Notes under the pieces: generated by a model
What the model saw: only the letters and a program-made list of their open reading frames with translations
Database searches by the model: none
What the model was told of the DNA's origin: nothing
Shown here: positions 1 to 5,644 of the stretch, in pieces
Position numbering within the stretch: the stretch's first letter is position 1
Layout: each line of letters begins with the position of its first letter
Translations under genes and position numbers: made by a program
Assembly: GCA_947449125.1 (NCBI GenBank)
Contig: CANFQR010000115.1
Coordinates: forward strand, 1-5,644
DNA: 5,644 bases
Direction of reading: 5' to 3'
Source: Bacteroidota bacterium
GTDB lineage: Bacteria; Bacteroidota; Bacteroidia; B-17B0; Aurantibacillaceae

Positions 1-702
1 GACGTGGCTTTAGTGGGCGGTGGCAATAATCCACAACCCGGAGAAATTAGTTTAGCGCACAATGGCGTTCTGTTTTTAGATGAATTACCCGAATTTAAAA
101 GAACAGTGCTTGAAGTAATGCGCCAACCGTTAGAAGATAGAGTGGTAAATATCAGTAGGGCTAAATTTAGTGTTGATTATCCTGCCAGTTTTATGTTAAT
201 TGCCAGCATGAATCCTTGTCCGTGTGGGTATTACAACCATCCTGAGAAAGAATGTGTTTGTAACCCTGGAATTGTACAAAAGTATTTAAATAAAATTAGC
301 GGACCTCTTTTAGACAGAATAGATTTACACATTGAAGTTACTCCGGTTCCGTTTAACGATTTAAGTAAAAATACTATCGCTGAGGAAAGTAAAGACATTA
401 GGCAACGTGTTATAAACTCGCGATTAATTCAGAGCAAGCGGTTTGTAAATGACGACAACATTTATTGTAACGCACAAATGCGAACTAAAGATTTAAAAAA
501 ATATTGTCTGTTAAATGAAGCCGGCAATGCACTTTTAAAAAATGCTATGGAGCGTTTAGGTTTAAGTGCCAGGGCTTACGACAGAATTTTAAAAGTTGCA
601 CGAACCATTGCCGATTTAGATAATTCCGAAAATATAGAAACCAACCACATAGCAGAAGCAATACAATACCGAAGCTTAGACCGTGATGGCTGGGCTGGGT
701 AA
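1..702 (+). CDS. comM: ComM/YifB-family Mg-chelatase-like AAA+ ATPase, C-terminal part (5' end outside window)
   Basis: The reading frame is open from base 1 and gives 233 residues ending in TAA. Family members are about 510 residues, so roughly the last 45% is present; the N-terminal domain and Walker A lie upstream. Visible motifs, numbered from base 1: Walker B VLFLDE at 23-28; sensor-1-like Asn in [11 protein letters not shown] at 68-78; paired CxC motifs (Cys73/75 and Cys85/87) typical of the family; [11 protein letters not shown] near 102-112, around the expected arginine finger; and a C-terminal Mg_chelatase_C-type helical domain with [20 protein letters not shown], around sensor 2. 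The C-terminus [10 protein letters not shown] is family-typical, so the 3' end is intact. ComM in Gram-negative transformable bacteria is a hexameric helicase promoting branch migration during integration of imported DNA. The gene is also widespread in species not known to be transformable, so competence here is inference. holA follows after 33 nt on the same strand, probably co-transcribed. Confidence 0.95.
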   Translation, partial: DVALVGGGNNPQPGEISLAHNGVLFLDELPEFKRTVLEVMRQPLEDRVVNISRAKFSVDYPASFMLIASMNPCPCGYYNHPEKECVCNPGIVQKYLNKISGPLLDRIDLHIEVTPVPFNDLSKNTIAEESKDIRQRVINSRLIQSKRFVNDDNIYCNAQMRTKDLKKYCLLNEAGNALLKNAMERLGLSARAYDRILKVARTIADLDNSENIETNHIAEAIQYRSLDRDGWAG

Positions 703-735
703 AGAAGCTGTTGTTTAAACTATACAAGTATTAAA

Positions 736-1800
736 TTGAAAGAAGCAAATCAAATAGTATTAGATTTAAAACGTAGAATTTTTAAACCAATTTATTTTTT
801 AAGTGGTGAAGAATCTTATTACATTGACCAAATAAGTGATTATATTGAAAACAATGTTTTGGAAATTAACGACAGAGAATTTAATCAGAATGTTGTTTAT
901 GGAAAAGATGTTGACCTCTCGGCAGTGCTGGCATTAGCCAAACAATTTCCGATGATGAGCGAATATCAGGTTGTTATAGTAAGGGAAGCACAAAACATTA
1001 AAGAACTAAATAAAAACTCGACCGGCGATGAAAGTTCGGTTTCTGAAAAATCTACTGGTAACAGTGCGTCACAGCAATTTTTACATTACATTAATAACCC
1101 GCAGCCTACTACAATTTTAGTATTTTGTTACAAGTATAAAAAATTAGATAAACGCAGTTCAATTGCAAAAGCTTTACAAAAACAGGCTGTATACTTTGAG
1201 TCTGCTAAGCTATACGACAATCAATTACCCGAATGGATAAGCAACTATATAAAAGACATTAATTATAAAGTGGCACCTACTGTTCCTGCAATGCTGGCAG
1301 AATTTTTAGGAAATTATTTAGGAAAAATAGTTAATGAGATAAATAAACTTGTAATTAATTTACCCGAAGGTAGCGAAATTACAACAGCCTTAGTGCACGA
1401 TAACGTAGGCATTAGCAAAGATTTTAATGTGTTTGAATTACAAGAGGCTTTAGGAAAAAAAGATATTTTAAAAGCCAACCGAATTGTAAATTATTTTGCT
1501 GATAACGAGAAAGAACACCCAGCTGTGATGGTTTTAAGTTCGTTGTATGGCTATTTTAGTAAACTGTTAAAGTACCATTTTTTACCTGATAAAAGTAAAT
1601 TTGCCGTTGCTTCAGCGTTGGGAGTTAATGCTTTTTTTGTGGAGGGCTATGCAAGAGCCGCATCTAATTACAGTACGGCAAAACTCAAATATATTTTTGC
1701 TTGCTTAAAAGAGTGCGATTTAAAATCAAAAGGTGTAGATAATCCAAGTATTGACAGTGGCGAATTACTCAGAGAATTAATCTTTAAAATTTTACATTAA
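736..1800 (+). CDS. holA: DNA polymerase III delta subunit (HolA), TTG start
   Basis: 354 residues, close to the usual length of about 340. Delta is the clamp-loader subunit that opens the beta sliding clamp. The N-terminal signature KPIYFLSGEESYYIDQI (residues 17-33) is the usual opening of domain I in Bacteroidota HolA; the middle has LVFCYKYKKLDKRSSIAK (127-144), and helical domains II-III carry FNVFELQEALGKKD (230-243) and HPAVMVLSSLYGYFSKLLK (261-279). Like other delta subunits it shows no Walker A motif. TTG at 736 is chosen because no ATG or GTG lies in frame between the comM stop and it, and the first in-frame ATG (residue 73) would remove most of domain I. Residues about 92-112 are rich in Ser/Thr/Asn/Glu and look like an insertion. 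The gene is in the same frame as comM and 33 nt behind it, probably in one operon. The stop abuts the stop of the convergent minus-strand gene. Confidence 0.92.
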   Translation: MKEANQIVLDLKRRIFKPIYFLSGEESYYIDQISDYIENNVLEINDREFNQNVVYGKDVDLSAVLALAKQFPMMSEYQVVIVREAQNIKELNKNSTGDESSVSEKSTGNSASQQFLHYINNPQPTTILVFCYKYKKLDKRSSIAKALQKQAVYFESAKLYDNQLPEWISNYIKDINYKVAPTVPAMLAEFLGNYLGKIVNEINKLVINLPEGSEITTALVHDNVGISKDFNVFELQEALGKKDILKANRIVNYFADNEKEHPAVMVLSSLYGYFSKLLKYHFLPDKSKFAVASALGVNAFFVEGYARAASNYSTAKLKYIFACLKECDLKSKGVDNPSIDSGELLRELIFKILH

Positions 1801-2349
1801 TTATTTTTTTCCGAAAATAAACTTATTTATTTCATTAAAGAGTGTTCGAGCTTCTTCATCACTAATTTGCATACCAAATCTAACTGCACGTCCCTGAGAA
1901 AAAAATTCTAATCTTTCGCCCCCTTTAACCCAAAAACTCTGGTTAAAATTGTCTGAAAAACTCACGTTTGATGTTTCAATTAGTTTAAAATCATTTATTA
2001 AGTCTAAATTAAACTCTTTAATTTTTCCTTTTTTATTTGTTTCGCGCTGATAATAGATTATATCATTTTGAATCCATAATTTTTCTTTACCATTTTTTTT
2101 CCAAATAAATGTTCGCGCAATTTTAAACTCAAAATAGGCCCAGAATGATAAATAGATAATTAAAAATAATTTTGAATTTTCATCCTGCATTTTAAAGTAG
2201 TTAATACAAACAATTACACCGCAAACTGTCCATGCAAATAACCAAAAAAACATGAGCCATAATTTTTTTTTATCGGTAGTTGGTAAAATAACTATACTCA
2301 GTAAATCTTCTTTTTTTAATATACTTATTCTATTTCCTATTACTTTCAT
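1801..2349 (-). CDS. Uncharacterised membrane protein, two transmembrane helices plus a possible PH-like cytoplasmic domain
   Basis: 182 residues. A short basic N-terminal stretch is followed by two hydrophobic helices, about residues 29-51 and 60-82, joined by a short polar turn (KMQDENSK). The basic segment KKNGKEK (84-90) follows, then a soluble region to the C-terminus with an alternating beta-strand pattern: KLWIQNDIIYYQRE, KIKEFNLDLINDFKLIE, SFWVKGGERLEFF, RAVRFGMQIS, ending in a helix (DEEARTLFNEINKFI). Two helices followed by such a fold resemble bacterial PH-like (YcxB/YdbT-type) membrane proteins, and I recall similar unnamed proteins across Bacteroidota; no function is known to me. 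Positive-inside reasoning puts both ends in the cytoplasm. The start is well fixed: an in-frame TAA lies immediately before the ATG. It stands alone on the minus strand, convergent with holA and divergent from the permease, with a promoter match just upstream. Confidence 0.8.
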   Translation of the reverse strand: MKVIGNRISILKKEDLLSIVILPTTDKKKLWLMFFWLFAWTVCGVIVCINYFKMQDENSKLFLIIYLSFWAYFEFKIARTFIWKKNGKEKLWIQNDIIYYQRETNKKGKIKEFNLDLINDFKLIETSNVSFSDNFNQSFWVKGGERLEFFSQGRAVRFGMQISDEEARTLFNEINKFIFGKK

Positions 2350-2377
2350 TTATACCGTAGCTTTATGTAAATGCATA

Positions 2378-2409
2378 CAAATTTAAGTATCTTTAAAACC
2401 ATAAACCAA
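2378..2409 (-). promoter_or_regulatory. Putative Bacteroidota-type promoter for the minus-strand membrane protein gene
   Basis: Read on the minus strand, TAAATTTG (2385 down to 2378) matches the Bacteroidota -7 element TAnnTTTG perfectly. A TTG at 2409-2407, 21 bp upstream of it, fits the -33 element within the spacing seen for this phylum. Transcription would start near 2370, leaving a leader of about 20 nt before the ATG at 2349. Position and orientation are right, but both elements are short and the DNA is AT-rich, so chance matching is possible. The -33 part lies almost against the permease start codon on the other strand. Confidence 0.5.
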
Positions 2410-2411
2410 CT

Positions 2412-3845
2412 ATGAGTCAATTAAAAAGAAGTTTAAATTTATTTGATACCATCATGATTGTTTCCGGCAGCATGATTGGCTCTGGAATTTTTATAGTTTC
2501 GGCAGATATGACCCGCACATTAGGTTCGCCGTTTTGGGTTTTAATGTGTTGGATTATTAGCGGGGTAATTACATTATTAGCTGCGTTAAGTTATGGTGAG
2601 CTTGCGGGGATGATGCCTAAAGCGGGCGGGCAATTTATATATATACAACGCGCCTTCGGACAATTAACCGCCTTTGTTTATGGATGGACTGTTTTTATGG
2701 TTATTCAAACAGGAGTAATTGCGGCTGTGGCGGTGGCATTTGCAAGATTTATGGGAGTGTTTATTCCCTTTTTTGATGAGAATAACAAATTGTTTATGCT
2801 TGGAAATTTTTCAGTATCGGCAACACAGTTGTTAGCGGTGGTTTCAATTTTTTTTCTCAGCTATTTAAATTCATTAGGGGTTAATAACGGAAAAATAATT
2901 CAACGCGTTTTTACCAGCGCAAAATTATTAGCGTTATTTGGGTTAATATTAATTGGTGTTTTTGTTGGATATAAAACTGGTTATTGGAAATCTAATATTC
3001 AATTACCATTTTCAAGTTCAGGTTTAAGTTCAAATACAATTAATCCAGATTTTAATTATACAACTCTTTTGGGCGCTTTGGGCGTTGCGCTCATTGGCTC
3101 GCTTTTTAGCAGCGATGCCTGGAACAACGTTACATTTATTGCAGGAGAAGTAAAAGAGCCACAAAAAAACATTCCGTTGGGTTTATTAATAGGCGTATTA
3201 ATTGTTACAATTTTATATGTGTTGGCAAATGTGGCTTATTTTATGTTGCTGCCCGCATTAGGCTCTCCCGAAGGCAAAACGGTTTTAGACAGAGGTATTG
3301 CATTTGCTCAAAACGATAGAGTTGGCACGGCGGCTCTTTCTGCCGTCTTTGGCCAAACCTCTGCTTATGTAATGGCTTTATTGATTATTATTTCAACTTT
3401 TGGATGCAATAATGGATTAATTTTATCCGGTTCTCGTTTATTTCAATCGATGGCAAATGAGGGTTTATTTTTTAAATCGGCTTCGTTTTTAAACAAAAAC
3501 AGTGTTCCTTCAAAAGCACTTTGGTATCAGGCAACGTGGGCGTCGGTTTTATGTGTTAGTGGCTCATATGGGTCGTTGTTAGATTATTGTACGTTTGCAT
3601 CTTTGGTGTTTTATATTGTAACAATTTCGGCTTTGTTTTATTTAAGGAAGAAAGAACCAGATGCAGATCGTCCTTATAAGGCATTTGGTTACCCTTTTTT
3701 ACCGGCAATTTACATTTTAGTAACCGCTTTAATTTGTATTGATTTATTAATTTTTAAAACCTTAAACACAGGTCTTGGCTTATTAATTATGTTATTAGGC
3801 ATTCCTGTTTTTTATATTTTTAAAGCAAAAAAAAATGCTGAATAA
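2412..3845 (+). CDS. APC-superfamily amino acid permease (12 transmembrane helices, LAT-like)
   Basis: 477 residues, normal for the family, with about 12 hydrophobic helices. TM1 carries the unwound substrate-binding motif GSMIGSGIF (19-27), which binds the amino acid backbone in LeuT-fold carriers. TM2 is followed by YGELAGMMPKAGGQFIYIQRAFG (61-83), the conserved cytoplasmic loop and TM3 start. TM6 and the following loop contain SSDAWNNVTFIAGEVKEPQ (233-251), close to the SDGWNNV.FVAGEVKNPQ pattern of L-type amino acid transporters and the SteT exchanger. The C-terminal ADRPYKAFGYPFLPAIY (418-434) is also typical. It likely moves amino acids across the inner membrane by exchange or proton symport; the substrate cannot be read from sequence. 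ATG 2412 is the first start after an in-frame TAA at 2394-2396; the upstream region is A-rich without a clear Shine-Dalgarno. A near match to the -7 element (TATCTTTA, 2388-2395) has no convincing -33 partner. The 3' end overlaps the next gene by 11 nt. Confidence 0.93.
   Translation: MSQLKRSLNLFDTIMIVSGSMIGSGIFIVSADMTRTLGSPFWVLMCWIISGVITLLAALSYGELAGMMPKAGGQFIYIQRAFGQLTAFVYGWTVFMVIQTGVIAAVAVAFARFMGVFIPFFDENNKLFMLGNFSVSATQLLAVVSIFFLSYLNSLGVNNGKIIQRVFTSAKLLALFGLILIGVFVGYKTGYWKSNIQLPFSSSGLSSNTINPDFNYTTLLGALGVALIGSLFSSDAWNNVTFIAGEVKEPQKNIPLGLLIGVLIVTILYVLANVAYFMLLPALGSPEGKTVLDRGIAFAQNDRVGTAALSAVFGQTSAYVMALLIIISTFGCNNGLILSGSRLFQSMANEGLFFKSASFLNKNSVPSKALWYQATWASVLCVSGSYGSLLDYCTFASLVFYIVTISALFYLRKKEPDADRPYKAFGYPFLPAIYILVTALICIDLLIFKTLNTGLGLLIMLLGIPVFYIFKAKKNAE
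3827..3845 (+). other. A9 run and 11-nt gene overlap between permease and HHH protein
   Basis: Nine consecutive A residues (3827-3835) end in the A of the downstream ATG (3835-3837), and the permease continues through it to TAA at 3843-3845. The downstream start therefore sits inside the upstream coding sequence in another frame. This favours translational coupling (re-initiation). A homopolymer this long is also a plausible site for polymerase or ribosome slippage, which could join the two frames; that is inference only. Confidence 0.6.
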
Positions 3846-4740
3846 TTTTCTCATTACTTTTTTTGGATTTAATAATCAACAACGCAACGGACTTTTATTG
3901 CTTTCAATAATTAGCTTGTTGCTGTTATTGGTTCGAATGGTTTACCCTTATTTTATAGTAAATGATAATATTGTTGTTAAAGATCTGCCATTGGTTGAAG
4001 AAAAAATAGACAGTGCATTTCAAAGCTCAAAAAAATATTATTCAGGATTCAATTCAGCCTCTAATAGCAATTTAAATTTATTTGTTTTCAATCCCAATAC
4101 AGTTTCTTTTACTCAACTTATTGAATTAGGATTTAAAGAAAAAACAGCCCAAACATTTATCAAATTCAGAAACAATGGTTTTGTATTTACACAAAAATCT
4201 GACTTACAAAAAGTTTATGGCGTATCTGATAAATTTTATTTACAATTAGAGCCTTATATATTGATAGAAAAGACAATTACAACTCCATCAGGAGGAGATG
4301 TTTTGCAACATAAAAAAATTTCGACTGAAATAGACACCAAAAAAGCAAAAGTTAAGATTGAATTAAACTTTGCGGACAGTATGGGTTTGATTGAATTAAA
4401 AGGGATTGGTTCAGCTTTTGCAAAACGTATTTTAAAATACAGAACTATTTTAGGAGGATTTATTAATGTTGAACAATTAAAAGAAGTTTATGGATTTACT
4501 GACGAACTTTATGAACAGATACTACCATTTGTAAAAGTTGATGCTAATTTGATAACGAAAATTAATATAAATAAAGACGATTTTAAAATCATTAATAAAC
4601 ACCCTTACTTAAGCTATGAGTTAACAAAAATAATTTGTGAATGGAGACGTAAGACTCAGATTACAGCAACAAATCTGAAGGAAATAATAAACGATAACAG
4701 TGTTTATAACAAAGTACTACCCTATACCGACTTTCAGTAG
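3835..4740 (+). CDS. Membrane-anchored ComEA-like helix-hairpin-helix protein with three repeats
   Basis: 301 residues. A short N-terminal segment (FFGFNNQQRNG, typical of this Bacteroidota group) precedes one hydrophobic helix at about 18-41, which would anchor the rest, probably outside the inner membrane. After a linker rich in Ser/Asn, three ComEA-type units follow: about 82-143 (FVFNPNTVSFTQLIELGF ... LQKVYGVSDKFYLQLEPYI), 174-233 (IELNFADSMGLIELKGIG ... LKEVYGFTDELYEQILPFV) and 240-298 (ITKININKDDFKIINKHPYL ... VYNKVLPY). Only the middle unit keeps the canonical KGIG hairpin that contacts the DNA backbone; the first has LGFKEK and the third has NKHPYL there. ComEA receives double-stranded DNA in the periplasm during natural transformation, but this long multi-repeat form is common in Bacteroidota and its role is not established to my knowledge. 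The start overlaps the permease; the next Met (residue 35) lies inside the membrane helix, so 3835 is preferred. Confidence 0.88.
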   Translation: MLNNFLITFFGFNNQQRNGLLLLSIISLLLLLVRMVYPYFIVNDNIVVKDLPLVEEKIDSAFQSSKKYYSGFNSASNSNLNLFVFNPNTVSFTQLIELGFKEKTAQTFIKFRNNGFVFTQKSDLQKVYGVSDKFYLQLEPYILIEKTITTPSGGDVLQHKKISTEIDTKKAKVKIELNFADSMGLIELKGIGSAFAKRILKYRTILGGFINVEQLKEVYGFTDELYEQILPFVKVDANLITKININKDDFKIINKHPYLSYELTKIICEWRRKTQITATNLKEIINDNSVYNKVLPYTDFQ

Positions 4741-4787
4741 AATTTTACTAATTTTAAAAAAACACAAAATAACAATCTGTTTTAGTT

Positions 4788-5644
4788 ATGAGCGATAAAC
4801 AAAGAACAATAAAAAATCCTGTTTCTATTTCGGGAGTTGGTTTACATACCGGAGCTCCTGTTACCTTAACATTTAATCCCGCCCCAGAAAATCATTGGTA
4901 TAAATTTCAACGGGTTGACATTGAAGGACAACCAATTATTGAGGCTGACGCTGATTTGGCAACAGATACATCAAGAGGAACTACATTAGAAAAAAATGGC
5001 ATAAAGGTGCATACCACAGAACATGTTTTAGCAGCATTGGTGGGCCTTGGAATTGACAATTGTCTTATTCAGGTTACTGCACCCGAAATGCCAATAATGG
5101 ATGGAAGCTCATTAAAATTTATTGAATTGCTTGAGAGTGCAGGTATAGTTGAGCAAGAGACCGATCGTGATTATTTTGAATTAGAAGAAAATTTAACGTT
5201 TGAAGATCCCGTAAAAAAAGTTGAAATGCTTGCTGTACCGCAAGATGATTTTAGAGTAACTGTAATGGTTGACTACGGAAGTGAGGTATTAGGCACGCAA
5301 CACGCCTCCATGTATAATTTAAGTGAATTTAAATCTCAAATTGCACCATGCCGCACGTTTGTTTTTTTAAGAGAATTAGAGGCCTTGTTACAACACAATT
5401 TAATTAAAGGTGGCGATTTAGACAATGCAATTGTTTTAGTTGATAGTGAATTACCAGAAGAAAAATTAAATTATTTACGTAAAGTATTTAATAAGCCAAA
5501 CGTTGAAGTTAAAGGTAGAGGAGTTTTAAATAACACTAAATTGCATTTTTATAATGAACCCGCCCGACATAAATTATTAGACATAGTGGGAGATTTAGCC
5601 CTTGTTGGTAAACCAATGAAAATACATGTTTTAGCAGCAAGGCC
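4788..5644 (+). CDS. lpxC: UDP-3-O-acyl-N-acetylglucosamine deacetylase LpxC (3' end outside window; probably the LpxC-FabZ fusion)
   Basis: 285 complete codons run to the right edge with no stop. LpxC is the zinc-dependent cytoplasmic deacetylase that performs the committed step of lipid A synthesis. Visible features: N-terminal IKNPVSISGVGLHTG (8-22); TTEHVLAAL (76-84) with catalytic Glu78 and zinc ligand His79, the same numbers as in E. coli; PIMDGSS (102-108); CRTFVFLRELE (188-198) with the substrate-contacting Thr190; and EPARHKLLDIVGDL (257-270), giving the other zinc ligands His261 and Asp265. The window ends at LAAR plus two bases (cc, proline), just before the expected PGH segment holding the catalytic His. 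In Bacteroidota LpxC is usually fused to the dehydratase FabZ (about 460 residues in all), but that part is not visible. ATG 4788 is the only start after an in-frame TAA at 4770-4772. The gap from the preceding gene is 47 nt, AT-rich, with no clear terminator or promoter. Confidence 0.96.
   Translation, partial: MSDKQRTIKNPVSISGVGLHTGAPVTLTFNPAPENHWYKFQRVDIEGQPIIEADADLATDTSRGTTLEKNGIKVHTTEHVLAALVGLGIDNCLIQVTAPEMPIMDGSSLKFIELLESAGIVEQETDRDYFELEENLTFEDPVKKVEMLAVPQDDFRVTVMVDYGSEVLGTQHASMYNLSEFKSQIAPCRTFVFLRELEALLQHNLIKGGDLDNAIVLVDSELPEEKLNYLRKVFNKPNVEVKGRGVLNNTKLHFYNEPARHKLLDIVGDLALVGKPMKIHVLAAR

Noticed and set aside
713..720. GTTTAAAC palindrome between comM and holA
   Set aside because: A single 8-bp perfect palindrome with no second copy or known operator context.
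545..727. 60-codon open frame on the minus strand
   Set aside because: It lies almost wholly antisense to the conserved 3' end of comM, resembles no family I know, and reads as a shadow of the real gene.
1785..1794. TAAAATTTTA palindrome followed by a T7 run at 1804-1810, as a possible terminator
   Set aside because: It is pure A/T with no loop and sits inside the holA coding end; too weak to call a terminator hairpin.
2388..2395. TATCTTTA as a -7 element for the permease
   Set aside because: Seven of eight positions match, but no TTG lies at the right distance upstream and the leader would be only about 10 nt.
3014..3032. Direct repeat AAGTTCA at 3014-3020 and 3026-3032
   Set aside because: Explained by the Ser-rich extracytoplasmic loop SSSGLSS of the permease; two short copies are not evidence of a functional repeat.
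4749..4756. TAATTTTA as a -7 element for lpxC
   Set aside because: It lacks the final G and a -33 TTG partner; such matches are expected by chance in AT-rich DNA.
1..5644. tRNA, rRNA, CRISPR array, insertion sequence or phage remnant
   Set aside because: Nearly all bases lie in recognisable genes; the three gaps (33, 62 and 47 nt) are too short for these, and no repeat array or transposase motif is seen.

Overview
The window looks like an ordinary chromosomal stretch from a low-GC, Gram-negative member of the Bacteroidota. Supports for this are the lpxC gene (lipid A synthesis), Bacteroidota-like versions of ComM/YifB, HolA and the membrane helix-hairpin-helix protein, A-rich start regions without clear Shine-Dalgarno sequences, and a perfect TAnnTTTG promoter element in the only divergent intergenic gap. 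The assignment to phylum is from recalled family resemblance; I cannot place it further.

Layout. 1-702 (+) is the C-terminal part of a ComM/YifB Mg-chelatase-like AAA+ ATPase, cut by the left edge. 736-1800 (+) is holA, the DNA polymerase III delta subunit, with a TTG start, 33 nt downstream and in the same frame as comM. 1801-2349 (-) is an uncharacterised two-helix membrane protein whose stop codon directly abuts the holA stop (convergent). A 62-nt divergent gap follows with a probable promoter for the minus-strand gene. 2412-3845 (+) is a 12-helix APC-superfamily amino acid permease. It overlaps by 11 nt the next gene, 3835-4740 (+), a membrane-anchored protein with three ComEA-like helix-hairpin-helix repeats. 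4788-5644 (+) is the first 285 codons of lpxC, running off the right edge; in this phylum it is usually fused to fabZ.

Functionally, the genes cover DNA metabolism or uptake (comM, holA, possibly the helix-hairpin-helix protein), solute transport and outer-membrane lipid A synthesis. They fall into at least three transcriptional blocks: comM-holA, the minus-strand gene, and permease-HHH (with or without lpxC). I see no RNA gene, mobile element, CRISPR array, phage gene or defence system, and nothing that amounts to a new system. The points worth a second look are small-scale: the TTG start and shared frame of comM/holA, a Ser/Thr/Asn-rich insertion in HolA, the A9 run at the permease/HHH overlap, the zero-gap convergent stops, and the uncharacterised membrane protein.
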